From Comamonas odontotermitis (GTDB taxonomy: Bacteria > Pseudomonadota > Gammaproteobacteria > Burkholderiales > Burkholderiaceae_C), in assembly GCF_020080045.1 (NCBI RefSeq), contig NZ_CP083451.1, positions 3,521,001 through 3,585,000 of the forward strand: DNA of 64,000 bases, given 5' to 3'. The translations under genes and the position numbers were made by a program. Under the pieces are notes generated by a model. The model had not been told where the DNA came from, searched no databases, and saw only the letters and a list, made by a program, of their open reading frames with translations. Shown piece by piece: positions 29,291 to 36,509 of this stretch; the first letter of the stretch is position 1, and each line of letters opens with the position of its first letter.

Positions 29291-29340
29291 AGAACGTGTT
29301 GACGATCTCTACGCAGCCGAGGAGATCGTCAACACGTTCT
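29291..29340. repeat. Long perfect inverted repeat between uvrD and guaC
   Basis: Arms AGAACGTGTTGACGATCTC (29291-29309) and its exact complement (29322-29340) with a 12-base spacer. A 17/19 match to one arm occurs at 36276-36294 after bcr, so the unit may belong to a dispersed element. Confidence 0.7.
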
Positions 29341-29413
29341 TAAACACGACTGGCAAGTACCGCACTCACCACCAAGGCTTTTGCCCCAGCGACGCTTGCT
29401 GTTAGAATCAATC

Positions 29414-29447
29414 ACCGGGCCCAAGATTCTTGTGACCCGGTTTTTTT
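29414..29447 (+). terminator. Terminator-like hairpin in the guaC leader
   Basis: Arms ACCGGG (29414-29419) and CCCGGT (29436-29441) followed by a run of T to 29447. It lies 136 bases upstream of the guaC start on the same strand and could be an attenuator. Confidence 0.5.
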
Positions 29448-29582
29448 GTGCCTGCGCCAGCAGGAATGGTGCATCCCCTCGTGCGAGATGCACCCGCAAA
29501 ACCGGTTTCCAAGCCAAGCGCCTTTTGCTATGCAATCGCTGCGAAACAGTTCGCGGCAACCTCTCATGGAGCTTGGAATCAA

Positions 29583-30560
29583 ATGGAAATCTTCGACTAC
29601 GACAATATCCTTCTGCTGCCCCGCAAGTGCCGCGTGGAAAGCCGCTCGGAATGCGACACCAGCGTGGAACTGGGCAATCGCAGCTTCAAGCTGCCGGTCG
29701 TGCCCGCCAACATGAAGACCGTGGTGGACGAGAAAATCTGCACCTTCCTGGCGCAGAACGGCTTCTTCTACGTGATGCACCGCTTCGACATCGACAACGT
29801 GGCCTTCACCAAGGACATGCAAGGCAAGGGCCTGTTCGCATCGATCTCGCTGGGCGTGAAGCAACCCGACTACGACACGGTGGACCGCTTCGTGGCCGAA
29901 GGCATCTGCCCCGAATACATCACCATCGACATCGCGCACGGCCATGCCGACAGCGTAAAGAATATGATCCAGTACCTGAAGGCCAAGATTCCTGCCGCCT
30001 TCGTGATCGCCGGCAACGTGGGCACGCCCGAAGCCGTGATCGACCTGGAAAACTGGGGCGCTGACGCCACCAAGGTCGGCATCGGCCCTGGTAAGGTCTG
30101 CATCACCAAGCTCAAAACGGGTTTTGGCACGGGTGGCTGGCAGCTGTCGGCCCTCAAGTGGTGTGCCCGCGTTGCCACCAAGCCCATCATCGCCGACGGC
30201 GGTATCCGCAGCCATGGCGACATTGCCAAGAGTGTGCGTTTCGGCGCCACCATGGTCATGGTTGGCTCACTGTTTGCCGGCCATGAAGAGTCACCCGGAA
30301 AGACGGTCGAAGTCGATGGCGAACTGTTCAAGGAGTACTACGGCTCGGCATCGGACTTCAACAAGGGCGAGTACAAGCACGTGGAAGGCAAGCGCATTCT
30401 GGAGCCCGTCAAAGGCAAGCTGGCAGACACCCTGACCGAGATGCAGCAGGATGTGCAATCATCCATCAGCTACTCGGGCGGCAAGAAGCTCATGGATATC
30501 CGCAAGGTCAACTACGTCATTCTGGGCGGCGACAACGCAGGCGAGCACCTGCTGATGTAA
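29583..30560 (+). CDS. guaC: GMP reductase
   Basis: NADPH-dependent enzyme that converts GMP to IMP in purine salvage, a (beta/alpha)8 barrel of the IMPDH/GMPR family. 325 residues. It begins [16 protein letters not shown], and the catalytic loop [15 protein letters not shown] carries Cys173; the IMP/GMP site glycines ([20 protein letters not shown]) are intact. No CBS domains, as expected for GMP reductase rather than IMP dehydrogenase. The ATG at 29583 was chosen because family similarity starts there; a longer upstream frame crosses the leader hairpins and looks non-coding. Confidence 0.94.
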   Translation: MEIFDYDNILLLPRKCRVESRSECDTSVELGNRSFKLPVVPANMKTVVDEKICTFLAQNGFFYVMHRFDIDNVAFTKDMQGKGLFASISLGVKQPDYDTVDRFVAEGICPEYITIDIAHGHADSVKNMIQYLKAKIPAAFVIAGNVGTPEAVIDLENWGADATKVGIGPGKVCITKLKTGFGTGGWQLSALKWCARVATKPIIADGGIRSHGDIAKSVRFGATMVMVGSLFAGHEESPGKTVEVDGELFKEYYGSASDFNKGEYKHVEGKRILEPVKGKLADTLTEMQQDVQSSISYSGGKKLMDIRKVNYVILGGDNAGEHLLM

Positions 30561-30639
30561 CCCTGATGGGCGCAGGGGTGCCTTGTTCGCCGGGTCCCGT
30601 CAAGTACCGAAAAAACAAGGCACCAGCGCTGTACCGAAA

Positions 30640-30675
30640 AGCGCAGATAGCTATCCTATCGATAGCATTCTCTGC
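30640..30675. repeat. Short intergenic repeat remnant after guaC
   Basis: AGCGCAGATAGCTATCCTAT followed by CGATAGCAT: core words of the repeat family in a degraded arrangement. Just upstream an 11-base inverted repeat GGTGCCTTGTT (30577-30587) / AACAAGGCACC (30614-30624) may end the guaC transcript. Confidence 0.35.
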
Positions 30676-30728
30676 CATAGCCACTCCTGGGTGATCGCAA
30701 AAAACAAAAGCCAATGACCACGTTTTCC

Positions 30729-30756
30729 CTGACAAGCGTAAAAATTGGTGCATAAT
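30729..30756 (+). promoter_or_regulatory. Promoter of the tRNA-Lys pair
   Basis: CTGACA (30729-30734), a 16-base spacer and CATAAT (30751-30756), about 42 bases upstream of the first tRNA. A GC-richer discriminator follows (GGCTTGCTGC). Confidence 0.6.
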
Positions 30757-30797
30757 ACAAGGCTTGCTGCAGCACACAGCTGCAAGCAAACAAATGT

Positions 30798-30873
30798 GGG
30801 CTCTTAGCTCAGTTGGTAGAGCAGCGGACTCTTAATCCGTTGGTCGAGTGTTCGAATCACTCAGGGCCCACCA
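30798..30873 (+). tRNA. tRNA-Lys (CTT), copy 1
   Basis: 76 nucleotides including encoded CCA. Acceptor stem GGGCTCT/AGGGCCC with one G-T pair, D arm AGCTCAGTTGGTAGAGC, anticodon stem GCGGA/TCCGT with loop CTCTTAA giving anticodon CTT, and T arm GAGTG-TTCGAAT-CACTC. It decodes AAG. The same sequence recurs 66 bases downstream. Confidence 0.95.
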
Positions 30874-30938
30874 CATTTTTCAGCGATTGGCTTCTTGCCG
30901 GTTGCAACCGGATCAGACACCTCACGGTGCATGGTTAC

Positions 30939-31014
30939 GGGCTCTTAGCTCAGTTGGTAGAGCAGCGGACTCTTAATCCGTTGGTCGAGTGTTCGAATCA
31001 CTCAGGGCCCACCA
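30939..31014 (+). tRNA. tRNA-Lys (CTT), copy 2
   Basis: Identical to copy 1 over all 76 nucleotides, separated from it by a 65-base spacer without similarity to the tRNA. Probably transcribed from the same promoter and ended by the hairpin that begins 4 bases later. Confidence 0.95.
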
Positions 31015-31017
31015 GAC

Positions 31018-31052
31018 ACGGCCTAGGCTTCTTGCCTAGGCCGTTTTCTTTT
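31018..31052 (+). terminator. Terminator of the tRNA-Lys operon
   Basis: Perfect stem ACGGCCTAGGC-TTCTT-GCCTAGGCCGT followed by TTTCTTTT. Confidence 0.9.
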
Positions 31053-31187
31053 GCCTGCTCCACACCAACACCCTCACCCGCATGCGTGATGGAAGCCAGA
31101 CTTGTAGAATGGGCTGGATCAGCTCCCCGCAGTGCGGGCACCTTGCCTGCCCTGCATCCTCTCCCTCCTCTTCATCCTATAGCCGCC

Positions 31188-31688
31188 ATGCCTCGCCTGC
31201 TACGCCCCCTGCTCGCCACCATTGCATTTGCTGCCGCCAGCAGCGCATTCGCCCACGTCTCGGTCAGCAACGCCTGGGCGCGCGCGTCGGTGGCCGGGCA
31301 ACAAGCCACGGGGGTGTTCATGGATCTGCGCTCCGGCCATGACAATGCCAAGCTGGTTGGAGTCAAGACCGAGGCAGCGGCATCTGCCGAAATCCACGAA
31401 ATGAGCATGCAGGACAACGTCATGAAGATGCGTGCCGTACAGAGTGTGGACCTGCCCAACGGCCAGACCGTCAACCTCAAGCCGGGCGCTTTCCACATCA
31501 TGCTGATGGGCCTGAAACAACCGCTGAATGCTGGCGACAACGTGCAGCTCACGCTGGAGGTGGTGCACGAAGACGGCCTCAAGGAAAGCATCGCGGTGAC
31601 GGCACCGGCACGCGCCCTCAACAGCGGCGCGCCCGCTGCCAAGTCGGGCGGCGGCGACGCACACCAGCACGGCGCGCACCAGCACTGA
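31188..31688 (+). CDS. Periplasmic copper chaperone, PCu(A)C family
   Basis: 166-residue exported protein (signal peptide 1-22, ending AFA-HVSVSNAW) that binds Cu(I) and delivers it to cytochrome oxidase or other periplasmic sites. The ligand pattern is H70-x-M72 (EIHEMSM), then Met79/Met81, then H103-x-M105 (FHIMLMGL), as in the family. The C-terminus is His-rich (HQHGAHQH), which may add metal ligands. It is a single gene; its original terminator (33065-33093) is now separated from it by an IS3 element. Confidence 0.9.
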   Translation: MPRLLRPLLATIAFAAASSAFAHVSVSNAWARASVAGQQATGVFMDLRSGHDNAKLVGVKTEAAASAEIHEMSMQDNVMKMRAVQSVDLPNGQTVNLKPGAFHIMLMGLKQPLNAGDNVQLTLEVVHEDGLKESIAVTAPARALNSGAPAAKSGGGDAHQHGAHQH

Positions 31689-31778
31689 TTGCTGCCAACT
31701 GCAACACGCCCTATCTCCTGCCAGTGACCCGTCCTGAATTGGGTTGACACCTTTCTGAAGAACAGAAAGGAAAGTCAA

Positions 31779-32177
31779 ATGGAACAGTGGGTTAAGAGAA
31801 CGCAACGGGACTACACGCTGGCTTTTAAACTCGCAGTAGTCGATCAAGTAGAAAGAGGTGAGCTGACCTACCGGCAGGCCCATGAGCGGTACGGAATCCA
31901 GGGCGCCTCAACTGTACTGGTGTGGCTTCGCAAGCACGGACGGCAGGACTGGAAAGCTGCATCATCAAGGGGCAAAGGATTACAGAAGATGCCTGAATCG
32001 CCCAAGCTGCTGACTCCAGAGCAGCGCATCAAGGAGCTGGAAGTGCAACTGAAAGAAGCCCGCGAGAAAGCGGCCTTCTTTGAAGCGGTAGTGAACGTGC
32101 TCAAGCGCGACTACGGAGTCCAAGTCACAAAAAAGCCTGCGGGCAAGTCCTCACGCAAAAGCTCGTCAAAGGGTTAA
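31779..32177 (+). CDS. IS3-family transposase OrfA (copy A)
   Basis: 132-residue DNA-binding protein: an HTH domain (about 10-60, KRTQRDYTLAFKLAVVDQVE, STVLVWLRKHG) and a leucine-zipper-like coiled coil (about 85-115, LTPEQRIKELEVQLKEAREK). Near its end the codons KK are encoded by the slippery heptamer A AAA AAG (32129-32135), where a -1 slip would produce the OrfAB transposase. Appears intact. Confidence 0.92.
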   Translation: MEQWVKRTQRDYTLAFKLAVVDQVERGELTYRQAHERYGIQGASTVLVWLRKHGRQDWKAASSRGKGLQKMPESPKLLTPEQRIKELEVQLKEAREKAAFFEAVVNVLKRDYGVQVTKKPAGKSSRKSSSKG

Positions 32178-32200
32178 GCGTCACGAGGGCTTGCCGCTAC

Positions 32201-33037
32201 ATGGGAATCAGCCGCCAAGCGCACTACAAGCGCCTGGTCTGCCAGCGTGCACGCAGCGAGCGGGACAAGGCGGTGGTGGAGTTGGCCAGTGAAGAGAGGC
32301 GCCATCAGCCACGCATTGGCACGCGCAAACTGCTGCACTTGCTCAAGCCGCCGCTTGAACAGGCGGGAATCCAGATCGGGCGCGATGCACTGTTCATTGT
32401 CCTGCGCCAAGCACGCATGCTGGTACTGCCACGGCATGCGTACCACAAGACCACCAATAGCCATCATCACTACCGCAGGCACCCCAATCTACTCAAGGAG
32501 GGCCCGACCAAAACAGTGGCAAGTGGTTGTGAGCAGCTATGGGTCGCTGACATCACGTATCTACCCACCAAGGAGAAGACTGCCTATCTGAGCCTGGTGA
32601 CCGATGCCTACTCGCGCAAGATCGTGGGCTGGCACGTGCACGATAGTCTGGAGACCAAGCAGGTCAGCCAAGCGTTGAAGATGGCACTGCGTCAGCGGCG
32701 AACAGATCAGCCGCTCGTACACCACTCTGATAGAGGTGTTCAGTACTGCTCGGCTCAATACCAGCGCATCCATGCACGCAACCGCATCACCTGCTCCATG
32801 ACCGATGGCTACGATTGCTACCAAAACGCTCTGGCTGAGCGGGTCAATGGAATCCTCAAGATGGAATACTTGTTGCAACGACCTGCCGATCTCTCGCAGG
32901 CCCGCACCATGGTGGGCGAATCGGTACGGCTGTACAACGAGCGTCGGCCGCACCTGTCCCTAAAATACAAAACGCCCGATGCAATACATCGGGCGTCTCT
33001 CGCCAACCAGCTTGGGCTGGAGATTAGTCGCGAATAG
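32201..33037 (+). CDS. IS3-family transposase OrfB, DDE integrase domain (copy A)
   Basis: 278 residues from the ATG; the frame is open upstream to the slippery site, so the active product is probably the OrfAB fusion. DDE residues are seen in VADITYLPT, HHSDRGVQYCS and LAERVNGILKMEYL, with the expected spacing. The stop codon touches the right inverted repeat. Near the 3' end the coding sequence forms a hairpin ACGCCCGATG-CAATA-CATCGGGCGT (32972-32996) that is conserved in copy B. No frame disruption is seen. Confidence 0.92.
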   Translation: MGISRQAHYKRLVCQRARSERDKAVVELASEERRHQPRIGTRKLLHLLKPPLEQAGIQIGRDALFIVLRQARMLVLPRHAYHKTTNSHHHYRRHPNLLKEGPTKTVASGCEQLWVADITYLPTKEKTAYLSLVTDAYSRKIVGWHVHDSLETKQVSQALKMALRQRRTDQPLVHHSDRGVQYCSAQYQRIHARNRITCSMTDGYDCYQNALAERVNGILKMEYLLQRPADLSQARTMVGESVRLYNERRPHLSLKYKTPDAIHRASLANQLGLEISRE

Positions 33038-33064
33038 GTGTCAACCTATGACAGGACGAGTCAC

Positions 33065-33093
33065 AGCCGCTGCAATCCAGCGGCTTTTCTTTT
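33065..33093 (+). terminator. Displaced terminator of the copper-chaperone gene
   Basis: Stem AGCCGCTG-CAATC-CAGCGGCT followed by TTTCTTTT, immediately after the right end of the IS. Before the insertion it lay about 35 bases past the chaperone stop. Confidence 0.8.
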
Positions 33094-33385
33094 GCCCGGA
33101 CTGCCAAAGGCCATGAACCGCAGTGCGACATATGGATTTTCGCGCCGTTGCAGTGTTACCTTTGCGCACAGGTTACATTTGTCTTGTAATAAGGGTTTTC
33201 ACTAATTTCCACAGGGAAAATTCGATTAATTCAATAACCAATTTGTTCTCCATTGGTTTGAATTATTGACATTCATTTACAACCTTTGAAAATGTATTTA
33301 CCTGCAAGCGGAGAGCAAGAAATAGCAGGCACAGTAATGCCTGTCATTTCCGAGATTGAACATGTTGCTGCATGGGAGAGTATGA
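33094..33385 (+). promoter_or_regulatory. A+T-rich leader of the GTPase module
   Basis: About 290 bases without a gene, clearly more A+T-rich than the surroundings. It includes an imperfect inverted repeat, AATTCAATAACCAAT (about 33226-33240) against ATTGGTTTGAATT (about 33250-33262), and a hairpin GCAGGCA-CAGTAA-TGCCTGT (33327-33346). A GGGAGAG ribosome site precedes the ATG at 33386. Sigma factor not assignable. Confidence 0.5.
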
Positions 33386-34291
33386 ATGTCTGACCTGATT
33401 TTGCATGCCGCCCATTTGAGTGAAGCACATCAACTGCGCTTTAGTTATTTGTTTGACGTGGCCGCCAAGCGCTGGCGCGATAGCCAGGCCACAGGCTCTG
33501 CCAAGCCGGCCACCGAGCTCTGGGTAGTGGACGCCCAGAGTGCGTCCGAAGCCATCAGCAAGCGCCCTGATAACGCGTGCGTCCTGTTGATTGCCAGCGA
33601 CGACCAAGCCGATGCCCTGCGTGCGCAATGGCCACACCAGATCGATGGCCAGCTGCCGCCTGATTACAGCGTGGGCCGCCTCACGCAGATGCTTGAGCAG
33701 ATGAGCCTGCAGGCCCACAGCAAACGTCTGCGCGAAACGGTAAAGAATCGCCGCATGCAAGGCATGACCACACCGCACAACGTGCAGATCAAGAACGCGG
33801 ATGCTGCCTTCCTGAAGGCGACAGAGCTGGACATGGCTCCCGCGCCAGTCTCTGCTGCCATGACCGATGTACCGGCAGTCTCCACCTATACGGCATCAGA
33901 CACCGAGCCTGTGGCCGGCACCCGCTTTCGCATCAGACGCTGGACGCAATTGACCGGCAGCATGGCCGGACAGGCGCACCGCCAGATTCTGGCGGCCTTG
34001 ATTTCCGGTGAACGCACCCTGGAGGAGTTGGGCGAGCGCGCGCCACTGGACCGCGCCGAGCTGCTGCGCCTGCTGCAGGTCCTGCGCGGCAAGGGTGTCC
34101 TGGTGGAATTGCATCCACTGGCGCCCCTGCCTCCTGCATTTGCCGAAACGGTACAGGCATCGGCAGTGCCAGAGGCTGCAACTGCAGCCACCCTGCAAAG
34201 CCAGGGTATTGCACGGGGCCTGTTCCGCCAGCTCAGCCGCTGGATCGGCCAGAACCGCAATGCCAACGATTCCGGCACGACCTCCACCTAA
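33386..34291 (+). CDS. Putative pseudo-receiver/winged-helix protein of a GTPase module
   Basis: 301-residue cytoplasmic protein that I do not recognise as a named family. The N-terminal 110 residues have a receiver-like alternation: strand ELWVVDA (44-50), strand NACVLLIASDD (63-73), and a final helix YSVGRLTQMLEQM (94-106), but no complete phosphorylation pocket. After a low-complexity linker (about 125-180), residues about 193-245 (HRQILAALISGERTLEELGE, LLRLLQVLRGKGVLVEL) look like a winged helix such as is found in DUF4388-type proteins. The stop lies 12 bases before the start of the GTPase gene, so the two are an operon. Function is inference: adaptor or regulator for the GTPase. Confidence 0.6.
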   Translation: MSDLILHAAHLSEAHQLRFSYLFDVAAKRWRDSQATGSAKPATELWVVDAQSASEAISKRPDNACVLLIASDDQADALRAQWPHQIDGQLPPDYSVGRLTQMLEQMSLQAHSKRLRETVKNRRMQGMTTPHNVQIKNADAAFLKATELDMAPAPVSAAMTDVPAVSTYTASDTEPVAGTRFRIRRWTQLTGSMAGQAHRQILAALISGERTLEELGERAPLDRAELLRLLQVLRGKGVLVELHPLAPLPPAFAETVQASAVPEAATAATLQSQGIARGLFRQLSRWIGQNRNANDSGTTST

Positions 34292-34303
34292 AGTCAGACT
34301 CGC

Positions 34304-34843
34304 ATGCAACACCTCATCAAACGCATCGTACTGGTCGGCCCCATGGGCATTGGCAAGACCACGGCCATTCGCAGCCTCTGCGGGAGTCTGGCCATCGAGT
34401 GCGAAGTGCCCAACCTCGACAAACAGGCCCACGCCAAGGAAACCACGACCGTGGGCCTGGATTTTGGCGAGATCAAGCTGGACGACAATGACACCTTGCA
34501 GGTGTATGGCTGCCCCGGCCAGGAACGCTACGATTTCGTGCGCGAGTGGGCGCTGTCACTGGCCTTTGGTGCGATTGTCATGGTCGATATCCATGAGCCC
34601 AATGCCCTGGAGCACACCGCAACCCTGATCCAGCAGTGCTTCCGCTCCCCCAAACTGCAGGTGGTGGTGGTATTGATCTCGCGCCCTGCATCGGCGGCGC
34701 AGCAGGAAATGTTCACCGTACGCCTGTCCAACTATCCACAATGTGCAGTGCCGGTGCTCAGTGCCGACCCTCGCAACCCGGCGCAGATGCTCGACACCCT
34801 CGACATCATCGCCGCCATGCTGCTAGACGAAACCCCGGCCTGA
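34304..34843 (+). CDS. Small Ras-like GTPase, MglA/COG2229-like, with atypical motifs
   Basis: 179-residue single-domain P-loop protein. G1 is GPMGIGKTT (12-20), a G2 threonine lies in KETTTVGLDFG (45-55), and G3 reads YGCPGQERYDF (68-78), lacking the Asp of DxxG but keeping PGQER, as in COG2229 and the MglA group. At the place of the NKxD motif the sequence is VVVLISRPAS (121-130), so the normal guanine-specificity lysine and aspartate are missing. It follows the pseudo-receiver protein by 12 bases. Such GTPases act as polarity or motility switches in other bacteria; no roadblock-type regulator is adjacent here. Not certain that it binds GTP. Confidence 0.8.
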   Translation: MQHLIKRIVLVGPMGIGKTTAIRSLCGSLAIECEVPNLDKQAHAKETTTVGLDFGEIKLDDNDTLQVYGCPGQERYDFVREWALSLAFGAIVMVDIHEPNALEHTATLIQQCFRSPKLQVVVVLISRPASAAQQEMFTVRLSNYPQCAVPVLSADPRNPAQMLDTLDIIAAMLLDETPA

Positions 34844-35028
34844 CCCGCCACCTGCGGGGTGCGACATACCAGAGCGACTGCACAGACCCGTGGCTTCGGG
34901 TAAGCTGCAGCGCTGTCCCTGAGAACCTGCGCTGATGCCTGTGCGGCAATGGCGGCTGGCGCCTCTCCTCCCTCTTTTTCTGCCTTTGACACCGGCGCCA
35001 CCCGCTGCAAGCGCGTGGCGCGCTTCCC
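34844..35028. other. Gap between GTPase and bcr
   Basis: 185 bases without a gene. A small GC-rich inverted repeat lies just after the GTPase stop (GACCCGCCACCTGCGGGGTG) but without a T tract. The bcr promoter is presumably here. Confidence 0.4.
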
Positions 35029-36270
35029 ATGAACGATCTCCGCTCTGCTACCGCCCCATCCAAACCCACACCCCAATGGGTTCTGGCGGTCATGCTGGCG
35101 CTTCTGGGCATGCTGGGGCCGTTCTCCATCGACACCTACCTGCCCGCATTCGACGGTATTGCGGCATCCCTGCAGGCCTCTCCGCTGCAGATGCAGCAGA
35201 CGCTGTCAGCGTATCTGTTCGGCTTCGCCTTCATGAACCTGTTCCACGGCGCGCTGTCCGACAGCCTGGGCCGCCGCCCCGTGGTGCTGTGGGGGCTTGC
35301 AGCGTTTGCGCTGACCTCCGCAGGCTGCGCGCTCGCCCGGACACCTGAGCAGCTGATCCTGTTCCGCGCCCTGCAAGGCTGCACCACCGGCGCCGGCATC
35401 GTGGTGTCGCGCGCCGTGGTGCGCGACCTGTTTCCACCTGCACAAGCACAGCGGGTGATGAGCCAGATCACCATCTACTTCGGCATTGCCCCGGCCATTG
35501 CGCCCATGATTGGTGGCGCTTTCATTGCCTACGCCAGTTGGCAGTCCATCTTCTGGCTGCTGACGGTGATCGGCGTGCTGTTGTGGGCGTACAACTGGCG
35601 CCTGCTACCCGAGAGCCTGCCTCCCGCCAAGCGCCAGCCCTTTGACCTGAAGAACCTGATGCGTGGCTACTGGCAGTTGTGCACCAGCCCACGTTTTCTG
35701 CTGTTGGCCGCAGCCAGCGGCGTGCCTTTCAATGGCATGTTCATCTATATCCTGTCGGCGCCTACGTTCCTGGGTACGCACATGAAGATGCAGCCCACCC
35801 AGTTCTTCTGGTTCTTCCTGTGCACCATCGGCGGCATCATGGCGGGCGCCTGGGTCAGCGGCCGTCTGGCGGGCAAGATACCTCCCAAGCGCCAGGTGCG
35901 CCACGGGTTCCTGATCATGTTCGTGACCTCCAGCATCTATCTGCTGCTGAACCTGGTACTGCCGCCCCACCCCGCCTGGGCGCTCGTACCGCTGGGCATT
36001 TATTCGTTTGGCTGGGCCTTGATGACCCCCGTAGTGACCTTGCTGGTGCTCGATCTGCATCCTGAACGCCGTGGCCTCGCCTCTTCGCTGCAGGCCGTGG
36101 TGTCTTCGGTTGCCAATGGACTGGTAGCCGGTGTACTGGCGCCACTGGTGATGGATTCCACCATCGCGCTGGCGGTTGCCTCAATGTGCCTGATGGCGGC
36201 CGGTCTCATCAGCTGGGTCTACTTTCACCACCGCTGGCCCGACATTGGCCGGCATTCTTCCAAGCATTGA
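35029..36270 (+). CDS. Bcr/CflA-family multidrug efflux MFS transporter
   Basis: 413-residue inner-membrane proton antiporter with 12 expected spans. Family markers are the opening span PFSIDTYLPAFDGIAASLQA, the motif GALSDSLGRRPVVLWGL (MFS motif A between spans 2 and 3), RALQGCTTGAGIVVSRAVVRD, and YFGIAPAIAPMIGG. The group exports drugs such as bicyclomycin, or sulfonamide and cysteine in E. coli; substrate here unknown. Followed by a dispersed structured element (36276-36355) and by a bidirectional terminator shared with the convergent rhlE gene. Confidence 0.9.
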   Translation: MNDLRSATAPSKPTPQWVLAVMLALLGMLGPFSIDTYLPAFDGIAASLQASPLQMQQTLSAYLFGFAFMNLFHGALSDSLGRRPVVLWGLAAFALTSAGCALARTPEQLILFRALQGCTTGAGIVVSRAVVRDLFPPAQAQRVMSQITIYFGIAPAIAPMIGGAFIAYASWQSIFWLLTVIGVLLWAYNWRLLPESLPPAKRQPFDLKNLMRGYWQLCTSPRFLLLAAASGVPFNGMFIYILSAPTFLGTHMKMQPTQFFWFFLCTIGGIMAGAWVSGRLAGKIPPKRQVRHGFLIMFVTSSIYLLLNLVLPPHPAWALVPLGIYSFGWALMTPVVTLLVLDLHPERRGLASSLQAVVSSVANGLVAGVLAPLVMDSTIALAVASMCLMAAGLISWVYFHHRWPDIGRHSSKH

Positions 36271-36275
36271 TCCTG

Positions 36276-36355
36276 AGAACGTGCTTACGATCTCCTCACG
36301 CCGCGACAGTGGCTTTGCGGGGTGCCCCTAGCCGGGCACATTCCCAAACCCACTG
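36276..36355. repeat. Structured intergenic element after bcr
   Basis: Begins with AGAACGTGCTTACGATCTC (17/19 match to the arm of the inverted repeat at 29291) and continues into an imperfect long hairpin with outer arms CAGTGG (36307-36312) / CCACTG (36350-36355) and inner arms GTGCCC-CTAGCC-GGGCAC (36322-36339). Possibly a small non-autonomous or REP-like element. Confidence 0.5.
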
Positions 36356-36380
36356 CCCCTATGAGTTGGAGTGAAATATG

Positions 36381-36416
36381 CAGATAGCGCTCATCCACAA
36401 AGCGCTTCTTGCTCCT
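36381..36416 (-). repeat. Short intergenic repeat copy before the bcr/rhlE terminator
   Basis: GATAGCGCTCATCCACAAAG followed by CGCTTCTTGCTCC; the GCGCT/AGCGC arms and the ATCCA spacer match, in reverse, the copy at 18473. Confidence 0.5.
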
Positions 36417-36448
36417 AAAAAAAGAGCCTCCCGAAGGAAGCTCTTTTT
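36417..36448. terminator. Bidirectional terminator shared by bcr and rhlE
   Basis: A run of seven A, stem AGAGCCTCC-CGAA-GGAAGCTCT with one mismatch, then TTTTT. It works for bcr on plus and would serve rhlE on minus, but an IS element now separates it from rhlE. Confidence 0.85.
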
Positions 36449-36509
36449 GTTGTGCGTGACCCGTCCTGCCGGAGGTTGACACCTTTTCTTGAAGGAAAAG
36501 GCAAGTCTC

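Larger units (their letters stand above)
29262..29582. other. Divergent uvrD/guaC intergenic region with nested hairpins
   Basis: About 320 bases without a gene. It holds a 19+19-base perfect inverted repeat (29291-29340), a terminator-like hairpin with seven T (29414-29447), a second hairpin (29468-29494) and the palindrome AAACCGGTTT near 29500. The last three lie in the presumed guaC leader. Confidence 0.6.
31725..33063 (+). mobile_element. IS3-family insertion sequence, copy A
   Basis: 1339-base element bounded by 28-base imperfect inverted repeats: the left end begins TGACCCGTCCTG and ends GGTTGACACCT, and the right end is its complement with a few differences. It is flanked by the 3-base direct repeat CAG (31722-31724 and 33064-33066). 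It holds orfA and orfB in the 0 and -1 frames with a slippery A AAA AAG. The insertion point is at the foot of the copper-chaperone terminator hairpin. About 70 percent similar at protein level to copy B at 36457, so a separate element rather than a recent duplicate. Confidence 0.92.

Noticed and set aside
29400..29582. Purine riboswitch before guaC
   Set aside because: No three-way junction with the conserved loop words of the known aptamer could be found; reported only as an unassigned leader.
30798..31014. Integration (att) site at the tandem tRNA-Lys genes
   Set aside because: Both copies are complete with CCA and there is no integrase or foreign block next to them; simple tandem duplication is enough.
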